Below, in pieces: positions 29,100-38,264 of a stretch of DNA of 64,000 nt (position 1 is its first letter; every line of letters begins with the position of its first letter). The stretch covers positions 1-64,000 of the forward strand of contig NZ_JADBGG010000010.1 in NCBI RefSeq assembly GCF_014873765.1, read 5' to 3'. Under the pieces are notes generated by a model. It did no database searches. It was not told where the DNA came from and saw nothing but the letters and a program-made list of their open reading frames with translations. Made by a program: the position numbers and the translations under genes. The DNA comes from Desulfomicrobium macestii (GTDB taxonomy: Bacteria > Desulfobacterota > Desulfovibrionia > Desulfovibrionales > Desulfomicrobiaceae).

Positions 29100-30116
29100 T
29101 TACTGCTTCTTGGCTTTCTTTTCCGCGTCCGCCTTTTCCTTGGCGATCATGGCCTTGAGGCCTTCCTCGTTGTAGCTCGCGCCGGTGGCCTCTGCGATAT
29201 CGCGAATGACCGCCCAATCCTTCTGGTAGCTGATGGGGAAGAAACGATCCGCGCCGTCAAAGGCCTTCTTCATCTCGTCGGTGTAGCGATAGGTGTAGAA
29301 CGCTTCCTTGATCTTCTCGACCAGATCCGGGCAGAGCTGGCTGGAGTAGCCGAAGGATGACGTGGGGAAACGGGGGCTGGTGTAGATGATGCGCACGGCG
29401 CCTTCATCCACGCGACCGGCGCGCAGCATGCGCTCGTACACGTCCGAGGCCACAGGGGCGGCATCGTAGTCGCCGTGAACGACGCCCAGGACGGACTGGT
29501 CGTGCTTGCCGGAGTAGACGACGGTGTAGTCTTCGTCAGGCACGATTCCCTGGGCCGGGAAAAGCGCGCGGGGTGCCAGGTTGCCAGAGTTGGACGAGGG
29601 AGAAGTGTGCGCGACCTTCTTGCCCTTGAGATCGGCCATGGTCTGAATGGGGCTGTCCTTCTTGACGATCACGATCAGGTTGTAGCCCTGGAACGCCTCG
29701 GCATCACCCTTGACGGCGATGGGCACGTAACCGGCCAGGTTCACGGCGAAGCCGGTGGGCCCGGTGGAATAGCCAGCGATATGCAGGCGGCCGGAGCGCA
29801 TGGCCTCTACCTGGGCCGAGTTGGAGTGCACGGTGTAGTAAATGACGTCCTTGCCCGTGATCTTCTTGATGTGGGCCTGAAAATCGGCAAACAGATCCTG
29901 ATATACGGCGGGATCTTCAACCGGGGTATAGGTGAAAACCAGGGTGGAAGGATCTTTGCATTCGCCGGGGAGCGCGTTGTCGGCGACCAGATCCTTGTCG
30001 TTGTCGCAATACATTTTGTCCAGAATTCCGCGGTAGGTACATTCATCCGCGAATCCGGGAACGGCGACGGCCAGGATCATCACCGCGGCCAGAAAGCCCA
30101 AGAAACCCTTCTTCAT
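29100..30116 (-). CDS. phnD: PhnD-like periplasmic binding protein
   Basis: The 338-residue precursor has a clear signal peptide ([20 protein letters not shown], cleavage near GFA-DE). The mature protein follows the PhnD pattern: [48 protein letters not shown] and SFGYSS. The ligand could be phosphonate, phosphite or phosphate; no C-P lyase or phosphite dehydrogenase gene is near to decide. Start MKKGF is preferred because AAGGAG lies 6 bases upstream of it and directly abuts the earlier ATG. It is first in the operon. Confidence 0.9.
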   Translation of the reverse strand: MKKGFLGFLAAVMILAVAVPGFADECTYRGILDKMYCDNDKDLVADNALPGECKDPSTLVFTYTPVEDPAVYQDLFADFQAHIKKITGKDVIYYTVHSNSAQVEAMRSGRLHIAGYSTGPTGFAVNLAGYVPIAVKGDAEAFQGYNLIVIVKKDSPIQTMADLKGKKVAHTSPSSNSGNLAPRALFPAQGIVPDEDYTVVYSGKHDQSVLGVVHGDYDAAPVASDVYERMLRAGRVDEGAVRIIYTSPRFPTSSFGYSSQLCPDLVEKIKEAFYTYRYTDEMKKAFDGADRFFPISYQKDWAVIRDIAEATGASYNEEGLKAMIAKEKADAEKKAKKQ

Positions 30117-30504
30117 GATCATCTCCTTGTTACAGTGTTGGTTCAGACAACGCGGCTGATGCACCAGCAAATCAAGGCAAAGCCGCTAAAAAACCGATGC
30201 CGGAAGGAGGCGGCGAAAGGCCAGCCTCTTTGTTTTGTACGTTCGCAACAGAAACAGGTCGCTCGTTTTCGAAAAGAAAAATTGCGAAAATGCCACGCTC
30301 CAATTCAACAACACACCCTGCCCACATTCGGGACAGTGTCGCGAAAGGCTCGATACGAAGGCGCAAGAGACGCCAGGAAAAGCGCGGTTCAAGCGATGAT
30401 TCACGCGCCCTTGCCCCCTGTTCCGTCGCCGAAAACTTTAACCGAATTGTGACGTTAGCGCAATGTGAACTCGCAGCCATGTGGCAGGTTCCTGGCAAAA
30501 AACG
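30117..30504. other. Gene-free upstream region of phnD
   Basis: This stretch of about 390 bases separates phnD from the ferritin-like gene. A 108-codon minus-strand frame crosses it but lacks a ribosome site and family features. I see no clear -24/-12 or Pho-box-like direct repeat. It presumably holds the phnD promoter. Confidence 0.4.
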
Positions 30505-30544
30505 AAAAAAAAAGAGGCTCCCGGATTCGCACCCGAAAGCCCCC
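30505..30544 (-). terminator. Terminator of the ferritin-like gene
   Basis: On the minus strand GGCTTTCGG and CCGGGAGCC can pair (with two G-U), and the stem is followed by a run of nine T, about 25 bases after the stop codon. Confidence 0.75.
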
Positions 30545-30568
30545 AGGAGGATGTCCTTGCAGAACCGT

Positions 30569-31045
30569 CTATTTACGCAGCATGCCCGCCAAAAGGCGCA
30601 GGTGAGTGCGCTCCTCGTCGATGCAGGCCTGCACGTGCTTTCTGTCCCCTTCGGGCACGAATTCGCGCATTTCGAGGAAGAACATGATCGTGTCCTTCTC
30701 GAATCCCATGGCCGTTTCGATGGCCTCCTCGGGAGAACCCATGAAGGTTTTGAGATGATTCACGTCGCCCAGACGGAAAAGAGTGTGTGAATCGAGCAGA
30801 TACTTGAGGTAGTCCACATACTCGTCCTCCTCGGCCCAGGCCGGGAGCTCCACTTCCCCCACCCGCTCATAGAGCTTGGCGAAGATCTCACGGTGTTTTG
30901 TCTCCTCCTTTGCAAGAAAGGAGAACAGATCCTTGAGTTTGGGCTCGGTGGTGGTCTCGACCAGACGATTGTAGAAGACTTCGCCGCGGGTTTCGACTTC
31001 CTGGGCGGCCAGGAGAATGTCCGTTGCCTTGAATATTCCAGCCAT
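30569..31045 (-). CDS. Ferritin-like / rubrerythrin-type diiron protein
   Basis: The 158-residue all-helical protein has carboxylate/His pairs in ferritin-like positions: VETRGEVFYNRL, KEETKHREIF, GFEKDTIMFFLEMRE and DEERTHLRLL. No rubredoxin tail follows, so it is the erythrin core alone. It may handle peroxide or iron in this anaerobe. Start MAGIFKAT has GGAGGTTTT upstream. It lies downstream of the flx-hdr operon, separated by a repeat element. Confidence 0.82.
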   Translation of the reverse strand: MAGIFKATDILLAAQEVETRGEVFYNRLVETTTEPKLKDLFSFLAKEETKHREIFAKLYERVGEVELPAWAEEDEYVDYLKYLLDSHTLFRLGDVNHLKTFMGSPEEAIETAMGFEKDTIMFFLEMREFVPEGDRKHVQACIDEERTHLRLLAGMLRK

Positions 31046-31064
31046 AAAACCTCCTACCTGGCAG

Positions 31065-31184
31065 TCCAAAAACGGCGACCTGCTTCGTCACTGCAGAAAA
31101 TCTAGACCCTCACGTATGTCTCTATACGCTTCGGGCCTGGATTTTCTTTGTTCCTCGCATCTCACCATTTTTGAACAGCCTGGA
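31065..31184. repeat. Palindromic intergenic repeat, copy A
   Basis: The element runs from CCAAAAACGGCGACCTGCTT to CACCATTTTTGAACAGCCTG and has an inner inverted repeat AAAATCTAGACCC / GGGCCTGGATTTT. It matches the element at 39701-39819 over its whole length at roughly 75-80 percent by eye. It lies between flxA and the ferritin-like gene. Confidence 0.85.
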
Positions 31185-31205
31185 CATTTGTATTTCTACC
31201 AGTTG

Positions 31206-32036
31206 CTACAGTTCCGAGGGCAGCTCTTTGAGCTGGGCATAGGTGAAGACGGGTCCGTCCATGCACACGTACTTCGTGCCGATGTTGCAGCGCCCGCAGA
31301 TGCCCACTCCGCACTTCATGCGTTTTTCCAGGGTGGTGAGGATGTTCTCATCTTCGAAGCCCAGTTTCTTGAGAGCCTGCAGGGTGAACTTGATCATGAT
31401 GGGCGGGCCGCAGGTGATGGCCACCGTGTTCTTGGGCGAAGGGTTGATCTCGAGCAGCACGTTGGGGATGAGGCCGACCTTGTGCTCCCAGCCCTCGGAC
31501 GGGTTGTCGATGGTCAGCACGGTGTTCACATCCTTGCGTTCCGTCCACTCCGGCAGTTCTGCCTTGTAGGTCAGGTCGGCGGGGCTGCGCGCACCGTACA
31601 ACAGGGTTATGTCACCGTAGTCTTTACGGTTGTCGAGCATGTATGTGAACAGGGTCCGCAAGGGAGCCATGCCGATGCCGCCGCCCACGAAGACGATGTT
31701 CTTGCCCTTCAGGTCCTCCACCGGGAAGGAGTTGCCAAGAGGAGCGCGCACGCCGATCTGGTCGCCGGGCTGCAACTGGTGCAGACGGGTCGTGACCTCG
31801 CCCACGCGCATGACGCTGAACTGCAGGTAGTCCTTGCGGGTCGGGGAGGAGTTGATGACAAAGGTCGACTCGCCAACGCCGAAGACCGAGAGCTGCCCCA
31901 CCTGGCCGGGCCGGAAGGTGAACTCCTTCATGCGCTCTTCGTTGTTGATGACGATGCGGAAGGTCTTGATGTTGTGCGTCTCCTGGATCACTTCGACAAT
32001 GGTGGCCATGTCCGGGAGATAGGGATTGGCATTCAT
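31206..32036 (-). CDS. flxA: FlxA: FAD/NAD-binding reductase subunit of Flx-Hdr
   Basis: This 276-residue subunit resembles ferredoxin-NADP reductase and hydrogenase gamma subunits. It has the FAD loop TFRPGQVGQLS, the NAD-binding VFVGGGIGMAPLR, and a C-terminal CGVGICGRCNIGTKYVC iron-sulfur site. In the Flx-Hdr complex it takes electrons from NADH. Its ATG overlaps the flxB stop as ATGA and it is the last gene of hdrCBA-flxDCBA. Confidence 0.92.
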   Translation of the reverse strand: MNANPYLPDMATIVEVIQETHNIKTFRIVINNEERMKEFTFRPGQVGQLSVFGVGESTFVINSSPTRKDYLQFSVMRVGEVTTRLHQLQPGDQIGVRAPLGNSFPVEDLKGKNIVFVGGGIGMAPLRTLFTYMLDNRKDYGDITLLYGARSPADLTYKAELPEWTERKDVNTVLTIDNPSEGWEHKVGLIPNVLLEINPSPKNTVAITCGPPIMIKFTLQALKKLGFEDENILTTLEKRMKCGVGICGRCNIGTKYVCMDGPVFTYAQLKELPSEL

Positions 32037-33061
32037 TCGGAGTACTCCTGTGCTGCTTTCACGATCTGCCGGATATCGACTCCGGCGGGGCACTGCTTGA
32101 TGCACCGGCCGCATCCGCAACAGGCGATGACGCCCTTGTGCAGGTCCGGATAGTAGCTGAACTTGTGCCCGACGCGGTTCTTCAGACGATGCGCCTTGGT
32201 CGGACGCGGGTTGTGGCCGCTGCCTTCCAGGGTGAAGGTGTGGGACATGCAGTTGTCCCAGGAGCGGATGCGCCGGCTCTCAAGGCCCAGGTCGTCGTCG
32301 GTGATGTTGAAGCAGTAGCAGGTCGGACACATGTAGGTGCAGGCTCCGCAGGAGATGCACTTGGCCGACTGGGCCTGCCAGAAGTCCATGTCGTCGAAGC
32401 GGGCCAGAAGCTGGGCCGGGGCCGAAGCGTAATCGTGGGCCTCGCCCATCAGCTCCCTGGCCCTCACGTTCTTGGCGTCGGCTTCCTTGCCCTTGTCGCC
32501 CGCGTCCGCGAAGAGGGAAGACTTCATGACTTCCTCGCCGGCAGGCGTGACCGAACGCGCCACATACCCTTCCCCGACCAGGGTCAGGAGCACGTCGGAA
32601 CCTTCCGCATCGGCAGGACCGCTGCCCACGCTGTGACAGAAACAGGTCGTCTCGGGACGGTCGCAGGCCAGCGAAATGAAGACCGTGTTGTCCCGACGCG
32701 TAATATAGTAGGGATCCTTGGTCTTGTCCGTTTCGTAGACCGGATTGAAGATGAGCTTGCCGCGTGCCCCGCACGGACGGCAGCCGATGACCACGTTCTT
32801 GCCCTCGGGCAGGGTCTCGGTGATTTCCGGCTTCTTCTCCGGGATCTCGCGCTTGACCGTCAGCAGGGTTTCCGTCTGCGGAAAGGTCGCGGCCTTGGGG
32901 GAGACGGCCGCCATGCGCGAGTGCATGTCAAGGACCATCCCCGGCAGAAAACGGCGGAAGGTCACGGTGCCGCAACTGGCCACGGGCGCGAGCACGCGGC
33001 AGGTGGCGGTCAGCTCCTCGGCCAAACGGATGAGGTTCTCTTTTGTTATGAATCGTTCCAT
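32033..33061 (-). CDS. flxB: FlxB: iron-sulfur subunit of Flx-Hdr
   Basis: The 342-residue protein carries two four-Cys clusters, CISCGACTYMCPTC and CCGCGRCIKQCPAG, plus further Cys residues (GCRPCGARG, CFCHSVGSG). It is expected to relay electrons between FlxA and the rest of the complex. Its ATG shares one base with the flxC stop (TAATG). Confidence 0.9.
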   Translation of the reverse strand: MERFITKENLIRLAEELTATCRVLAPVASCGTVTFRRFLPGMVLDMHSRMAAVSPKAATFPQTETLLTVKREIPEKKPEITETLPEGKNVVIGCRPCGARGKLIFNPVYETDKTKDPYYITRRDNTVFISLACDRPETTCFCHSVGSGPADAEGSDVLLTLVGEGYVARSVTPAGEEVMKSSLFADAGDKGKEADAKNVRARELMGEAHDYASAPAQLLARFDDMDFWQAQSAKCISCGACTYMCPTCYCFNITDDDLGLESRRIRSWDNCMSHTFTLEGSGHNPRPTKAHRLKNRVGHKFSYYPDLHKGVIACCGCGRCIKQCPAGVDIRQIVKAAQEYSE

Positions 33062-34017
33062 TACCAGCCTCGCTCGTTGATGCGCTCTTCCTCGACCTTG
33101 AAGGTCAAGAGAGGCGGGGTCTGTTCCAGAGCCGTGCCTGCCTGCAGTTCAAACACGTCCTTGACCTGCTTGTTCATCCAGCGCCGCAGCAGCATGAGCG
33201 GAATGTCCACGGGACAGGCCCGCTCGCATTCGCCGCATTCCGTGCAGCGTCCGGCCAGATGCGAGACATGCACCATCTGGAACATCATGTTCTCGGCCGG
33301 GGAATTGTCCTGGCTGATCCAGAGGGGATCGCGGCTGGTCGCGATGCAATAGTCGCGGCAGACGCACATGGGACAGGCGTTGCGACAGGCGTAGCAGCGG
33401 ATGCAGCGGCTCATGGTCTCCTGCCAGAAGGCGAGCTTTTCGGCGTCGCTCTTGGCTTCGAACTCATCCTGGCAGGCCAGGCTCGCGGCCGGGGCCGGAG
33501 TGTGCGCGGCGCCGATCAGCACATCGGAGATGATGGCGTCGGGCGTGGCGCAGACCAGGCATTTGTCGGCCAACACGTCAGAGAGTTTGAGGGTCGCGGA
33601 CTGACCGGCCACGGAGATCTTGAGATCCTGCGCGCCAACCTCCACCGACTCCACGAATCCAGGATCGGCGGGCAGGGCCGCGCGGATCTTGCGCTGGCTG
33701 ACCACGCCGTCGCAGCAGAGGCCGAAAACGACGACATTCTCGCGGTTGATCAGGTTTTCATTCAAGAGCTGGATCACGCTCTTGCTGTCGCAGCCCTTGA
33801 CCACCACACCGATCTTCTTGCCCTTGAACCCGGGCAGGTAGGTGGCCAGGTTGTGCACGGCCAAGGGGCCTATGATGAGCCGATCCAGATCCGCCTCGGT
33901 GCGGATGAAGAGCGGCGTGGCATGGAGCGGATCATAGCCCTGCTCCCAGCCGATGACGCACTCAAGCTCGCCCAGGTGGCTCTTGATGGCATTTTTGAGA
34001 TCATCCAATTGGGACAT
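33061..34017 (-). CDS. flxC: FlxC: iron-sulfur subunit of Flx-Hdr
   Basis: The 318-residue protein has a CoF420-hydrogenase-beta-like N-terminal part (VVVKGCDSKSV, FGLCCDGV) and two ferredoxin motifs, CIRCYACRNACPMC and CTECGECERACPVD. Start MSQLDDLK is favoured by GGAGGACAT directly upstream. A longer frame would overlap flxD in an implausible Arg-rich reading. It is translationally coupled to flxB. Confidence 0.9.
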   Translation of the reverse strand: MSQLDDLKNAIKSHLGELECVIGWEQGYDPLHATPLFIRTEADLDRLIIGPLAVHNLATYLPGFKGKKIGVVVKGCDSKSVIQLLNENLINRENVVVFGLCCDGVVSQRKIRAALPADPGFVESVEVGAQDLKISVAGQSATLKLSDVLADKCLVCATPDAIISDVLIGAAHTPAPAASLACQDEFEAKSDAEKLAFWQETMSRCIRCYACRNACPMCVCRDYCIATSRDPLWISQDNSPAENMMFQMVHVSHLAGRCTECGECERACPVDIPLMLLRRWMNKQVKDVFELQAGTALEQTPPLLTFKVEEERINERGW

Positions 34018-34039
34018 ATGTCCTCCTGTTATTGCAAAT

Positions 34040-34531
34040 CTATCCGTGACACGGGCAAGTCTGCCCCTGACCAGCCTGGACGGCCAGCGTGTTCCAGTCC
34101 GCTTCGGACGCCGGGTTGAAGGTCGGCGCGGGGCCGAGCTCATGGATGCGGCGCGTGAACTCCGTGACCACATGCTGCCAACGCTGACCTTCCGAGGCCG
34201 AAACCCAGGTGTATTCGAAACGGCGCGCATCGATGCCGGTTATGGGCAGGAAGCGCTTGAGCATTTCGAGCCTGCGCCGGGCATAGAAGTTGCCTTCGGC
34301 GTAGTGGCAATCCCGGGGATGACAGCCGGACACGAGCACTCCGTCCGCGCCGTTCATGAGAGAACGGACGATGAAGAGCGGATCGATGCGGCCGGAACAG
34401 GGCACGCGGATGACGCGCAGATCCGTGGGCTGAGTGAATCGGGATACACCCGCCGTGTCCGCGCCGCCGTAGGAGCACCAGTTACAAAGAAAGCCGACTA
34501 TTCGTAATTCGCGAACATCTTGGGCGGGCAT
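34040..34531 (-). CDS. flxD: FlxD: MvhD-like [2Fe-2S] adaptor
   Basis: The 163-residue protein matches the MvhD/FlpD delta-subunit family that docks electron-input modules onto HdrA: FLCNWCSYGGADTAG, PCSGRIDP and GCHPRDCHYAEGN. It ends in CPCHG. The start has GGAGGTG 9 bases upstream and overlaps the end of hdrA by 34 bases. No later in-frame start is credible. Confidence 0.92.
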   Translation of the reverse strand: MPAQDVRELRIVGFLCNWCSYGGADTAGVSRFTQPTDLRVIRVPCSGRIDPLFIVRSLMNGADGVLVSGCHPRDCHYAEGNFYARRRLEMLKRFLPITGIDARRFEYTWVSASEGQRWQHVVTEFTRRIHELGPAPTFNPASEADWNTLAVQAGQGQTCPCHG

Positions 34532-36480
34532 AAGGCGTTCACCTCCGCGAGGATCTGGTTATCTGTGAAATGTTCAAGCTGGATGGCGCCCTGGGGACAG
34601 GTCACCGTGCAGATGCCGCAACCCTGACAGACCGTGTCGATGACCTCGGCCTTCGGATTGCCGAAGCGATCCTCGATGGCCTTGATGGCTCCGAACGGAC
34701 AGGTCTGGATGCATTTGCCGCAGCCGACGCAGCGGGCCGGGTTGACCCTGGAAACTGCCGGGTCGGATTCCAGCTCCTTCTTGGACAGAAGGCCCAGAAC
34801 CTTGGCCGCGGCGGCACTGCCCTGACCGACGGAGGCCGGAATGTCCTTAGGGCCCTGACAGGCGCCGGCCAGGAACACGCCGGCGGTGTTGGTCTCGACG
34901 GGCTTCAATTTGGGATGGCTCTCGACGAAGAATCCGTACTGATCCGGAGCCACGCGCAATTTTTCGCCCAGCTGCACCGCGCCCTTGGCCGATTCGGCGC
35001 CAACGGCCAGAACGACCAGATCGGCGGGAACCTCGACCTGCGTGCCGGCCAGGGTGTCCGCGCCGCGCACGATGAGCTTGTCGCCCTTGGGATAGATCAT
35101 GGCCACGCGGCCGCGCACGTACTGGGCCCCGTATTCTTCCGTGGCCCGGCGGGTGAACTCGTCATAGCCCTTTCCGGGTGAGCGGATGTCCATGTAGAAG
35201 ATGTAGGACTGGGAATCAGGGATGTGATCCTTGGTCAGGATGGCCTGTTTGGCGGTGTACATGCAGCAGAAGCCCGAACAGTACGGACGGTCCACGGACT
35301 TGTCGCGCGAGCCGACGCACTGGATGAAGACCACGTTTTTGGGCTCCTTGCCGTCGGAGGGCCGCTTGACGTGCCCGCCGGTGGGACCGGAGGCCGAGAG
35401 CAGACGCTCGTACTGCATGGATGTGATCACGTCCGGGTAGCGGCCTTCGCCGTACTGCGGGTACTTGTGCCAATCGAAAAGGTCATAGCCCGTGGCCACG
35501 ACGATGGCGCCCACGTCCACGTTGATCAGCTCGTCCTTCTGTTCGAAGTCGATGCACTTGACCGGACAGACCTTGGCGCACAGGCCACACTTGCCCTTGG
35601 TCAACATGATGCACGATTCCGCGTTGATGGCCGCCTTCTTGGGGATGGCCTGCGGAAAGGGGATGTTGATGGAGGGCGCGTTGCACAGATTTTCGTTGAA
35701 CTTGTCGGGAAACTTGCGGCTGGGGCATTTTTCCACGCACAGGCCGCAGCCCGTGCAATCCTTCCAGTTCACGTAGGTCGCCTTCTTGCGGATGGTGATC
35801 TGGAAGTTGCCCACATACCCGCCCACGGCTTCGATCTCGGAACAGGCGTAGAGGGTAATGTTGGGATGCTGGGCGATGTCGACCATCTTGGGGCCCAGAA
35901 CGCAGGACGAGCAGTCCACCGTGGGGAAGGTCTTGTCCAGCTTGGCCATCTTGCCGCCGATGGTCTGCTCGCGCTCGACCATGATGACTTCCTGGCCGCC
36001 GTCCGCGCAGTCCAGCGCCGCCTGGATGCCCGCCACGCCGCCGCCGATGACCAGCACGCGCTTGACCGTCTCGAAGCGTTTGGGGATCAGCGGCTTGTCG
36101 CGACGCAGTTTTTCCACGGCCATGCGCACCAGCTCGGCGGCCTTGCCCGTGTTCAGGTCCTTTGATTTGCCGATCCAGGAGACATGCTCGCGGATGTTGG
36201 CCATTTCAAACATGTAACGGTTCAGTCCGGCGCGTTCCACGGTCCGGCGGAAAGTGGGCTCGTGCATGCGCGGGGTGCAGGAGGCCACGACCACGCCGTC
36301 GAGATTCTTGTCCTTGATGGCCTGGATGATGGCGTCCTGCCCGGGCTCGGAACAGGCATACATCGTGTCCGTGGCGAAAACCACGTCCGGGTAGGTCAGG
36401 GCCGTGGCCGCAACGGACGGACAGTCCACGGTTCCGGCAATATTGCTGCCGCAATGGCAGATAAAAACACCAATTCGCAT
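34498..36480 (-). CDS. hdrA: HdrA: flavin-bifurcating heterodisulfide reductase subunit
   Basis: The 660-residue FAD/iron-sulfur protein has VGVFICHCG-type N-terminus, an FAD Rossmann motif VLVIGGGVAGIQAALDCADG, and several cluster motifs (CTGCGLCVEKCP, CGLCAKVCPVKC, CVGCGKCIQTCPFG, CQGCGICTVTCPQG). In related complexes HdrA bifurcates electrons between ferredoxin and a disulfide acceptor. Start MRIGVF has GGGAGGACG upstream. It lies 10 bases after hdrB. Confidence 0.95.
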   Translation of the reverse strand: MRIGVFICHCGSNIAGTVDCPSVAATALTYPDVVFATDTMYACSEPGQDAIIQAIKDKNLDGVVVASCTPRMHEPTFRRTVERAGLNRYMFEMANIREHVSWIGKSKDLNTGKAAELVRMAVEKLRRDKPLIPKRFETVKRVLVIGGGVAGIQAALDCADGGQEVIMVEREQTIGGKMAKLDKTFPTVDCSSCVLGPKMVDIAQHPNITLYACSEIEAVGGYVGNFQITIRKKATYVNWKDCTGCGLCVEKCPSRKFPDKFNENLCNAPSINIPFPQAIPKKAAINAESCIMLTKGKCGLCAKVCPVKCIDFEQKDELINVDVGAIVVATGYDLFDWHKYPQYGEGRYPDVITSMQYERLLSASGPTGGHVKRPSDGKEPKNVVFIQCVGSRDKSVDRPYCSGFCCMYTAKQAILTKDHIPDSQSYIFYMDIRSPGKGYDEFTRRATEEYGAQYVRGRVAMIYPKGDKLIVRGADTLAGTQVEVPADLVVLAVGAESAKGAVQLGEKLRVAPDQYGFFVESHPKLKPVETNTAGVFLAGACQGPKDIPASVGQGSAAAAKVLGLLSKKELESDPAVSRVNPARCVGCGKCIQTCPFGAIKAIEDRFGNPKAEVIDTVCQGCGICTVTCPQGAIQLEHFTDNQILAEVNALCPPKMFANYE

Positions 36481-36490
36481 TGCGTCCTCC

Positions 36491-37375
36491 CTACCTGGCC
36501 TGCGCCGGTTGTTTGATCTTGCCCAGGGCGAGTCTCGGATCGACACAGAGCTTTTCAAAGCCAAGCACGGCGCGGTCCAGTCCCAGAGCATAGCCAAGGA
36601 GTTGGGTATAATAGAAAACCGGGATCTTGAATTTCTCGTGCAGGGCGTGATTGATCTGCCCCTGCCGCAGGTCCAGATTCATCTGGCACAGCGGACAGGC
36701 GGTCACGAAGGCGTCGGCGCCGACATCACGTCCGGCATCCAGCAGCTTGCCCGACAGCCGAGTCACGATGTCGTTGCGCGGAATGCCGTAGGACGCCCCG
36801 CAACACTCGACCTTGAGCGCGAAAGGCACGACCTCGGCGCCAAGCGCGGTCATCAGGTTGTCCATGGCCATGGGATTTTCGTGATGGTCGAAACGCATCA
36901 GCTCCGGGGGCCTGTTCATGATGCATCCATAGTAGCAGGCGATCTTGATTCCGGTCAGGGGCTTGACCACCTTGGATTTGATCAGCTCAAGATCCACGTG
37001 CTCGGTCAGCACCTGCAACACGGACTGCGCGTCCACGTTGCCGTTGCAGGGCACGTCGAGGAGCGCATTGGCCTTGGTCCGAAATCCGGGATCTTCCATC
37101 TTGTGGGCTGCGGTGCGCAGGTTGGTCAGGCAGCTGGGACAGGGCGTGGTCACCTTGTCCATGCCCATGACCTCGACCTGGGCCAGGTTGCGGGCGGACA
37201 GGGCCGCGGACAGGACATGATTGACGGTGTGCGCGGGAGTGGAACCGCAACAGCTCCAATCCGGAATGTCCACCAGCTCCACGTCCAGGGCCTTGCAGAC
37301 CGCGCGGGTGGAGCTGTCGTATTCCAGGGATGTACCCTGACCGGAACAGCCCGGATAATACGCGATTTTAAACAT
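36491..37375 (-). CDS. hdrB: HdrB: catalytic heterodisulfide reductase subunit
   Basis: The 294-residue protein contains two Cys-rich CCG domains (SCCGSTPAH...CPSC and ECCGASYG...CPLCQMNLD), which in HdrB bind the noncubane clusters that cleave disulfides. In sulfate reducers the partner may be DsrC trisulfide/disulfide or another thiol carrier. It overlaps hdrC by 8 bases. Confidence 0.94.
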   Translation of the reverse strand: MFKIAYYPGCSGQGTSLEYDSSTRAVCKALDVELVDIPDWSCCGSTPAHTVNHVLSAALSARNLAQVEVMGMDKVTTPCPSCLTNLRTAAHKMEDPGFRTKANALLDVPCNGNVDAQSVLQVLTEHVDLELIKSKVVKPLTGIKIACYYGCIMNRPPELMRFDHHENPMAMDNLMTALGAEVVPFALKVECCGASYGIPRNDIVTRLSGKLLDAGRDVGADAFVTACPLCQMNLDLRQGQINHALHEKFKIPVFYYTQLLGYALGLDRAVLGFEKLCVDPRLALGKIKQPAQAR

Positions 37376-37934
37376 TGTCGCCTCCTTTGCGGAACCGCTC
37401 GAAAATGCGGGCCACCTGTTCGCGTCCCTGGATCTGGTGCGGTTTGAAGGGCAGCTTGCCGCGCATGAGAGCCTGCGGAGCCAGATCGACGTCGGTGAAT
37501 ACGCGGCCGGAGCGCGTCATGTACGCGGCCATGAGACCCAGCTCATAGGCGCGTCCATGGCGCTCGACCGAGGCCAGAAACGAGTCGGCGAAAATCTTCA
37601 CGGAGCGCTCCGTGGCGTACCCGGCTTCCCGGGCCATGTGCCGACAGACATCCATGACCAGCGCGACATCGATCTTGTTCGGACAGCGCGTGGTACAGGA
37701 TTGACAGGAGCCACACAGCCACAATGAACGGCTTTTCAGGACTGCTTCCTTTTGTCCGGTCTGAATCAGACGCATGATCTGACTGACCGAATAATCGTAG
37801 GCGAACGTGTACGGACACCCGGCCGTACAGTTGCCGCACTGGTAGCATGTTCTGATTTTCTGATGGCTGCGGGCTTCGACCTCGGCGACAAACTCAAGGT
37901 CGGCAGTGGCAAGATCAAAGATTTGCATGGACAT
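37368..37934 (-). CDS. hdrC: HdrC: iron-sulfur subunit
   Basis: The 188-residue protein has two [4Fe-4S] motifs, CYQCGNCTAGCPY and CGSCQSCTTRCPN, and passes electrons from HdrA to HdrB. The start is uncertain. MSMQIFDL at 37934 is used here, but in-frame ATGs at 37976 and 37928 are also possible and none has a strong ribosome site. It heads the seven-gene operon. Confidence 0.9.
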   Translation of the reverse strand: MSMQIFDLATADLEFVAEVEARSHQKIRTCYQCGNCTAGCPYTFAYDYSVSQIMRLIQTGQKEAVLKSRSLWLCGSCQSCTTRCPNKIDVALVMDVCRHMAREAGYATERSVKIFADSFLASVERHGRAYELGLMAAYMTRSGRVFTDVDLAPQALMRGKLPFKPHQIQGREQVARIFERFRKGGDNV

Positions 37935-38026
37935 ACCCAACTTGCGGTAAAGAACGGCGAACCGTCCGGTTGACATGAATCCCGCCCCGAAAAAAATCTA
38001 CGCGCACAATGAACCTTTTTGACACA

Positions 38027-38042
38027 CCGTCCGAACGGACGG
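38027..38042. promoter_or_regulatory. Inverted repeat upstream of hdrC (possible operator)
   Basis: CCGTCCG-AA-CGGACGG is a perfect 7-bp inverted repeat about 90 bases before the hdrC start, in an otherwise AT-richer gap of 330 bases. A regulator-binding role is inferred. It does not match the Rex or Fnr consensus. Confidence 0.4.
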
Positions 38043-38198
38043 GTGATCCAAATTGATACAACGTATCCACTGAAAGTGTGTGTTTCCGGGACATGGGTTT
38101 TCTAATAAGCAGATTTGATGCCATAGTATCCATTGGCTTGCGTTGTCCAGCGCCGGGGGACATCTCGCGGTTTTCGACGGAGAGAATGCCAACCATGC

Positions 38199-38241
38199 AA
38201 AAAAATCAGCGGCCTGAACCGAGAACCGATACAGACCGCTG
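38199..38241 (-). terminator. Terminator of the lpdA operon
   Basis: On the minus strand CAGCGGTCTG pairs with CAGGCCGCTG (one G-U) around a 15-base loop, followed by ATTTTTT. It lies 24 bases after the lpdA stop and separates that operon from hdr-flx. Confidence 0.8.
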
Positions 38242-38264
38242 AAAACTGGACAGAATCAGCCTCA

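Noticed and set aside
30172-30498. 108-codon minus-strand frame between phnD and the ferritin-like gene
   Set aside because: No ribosome site, unusual composition and no motif; it lies in a likely promoter/terminator gap.
38018-38060. TTGACA-like hexamer as a plus-strand promoter
   Set aside because: No plus-strand gene follows; the region serves the minus-strand hdrC gene.
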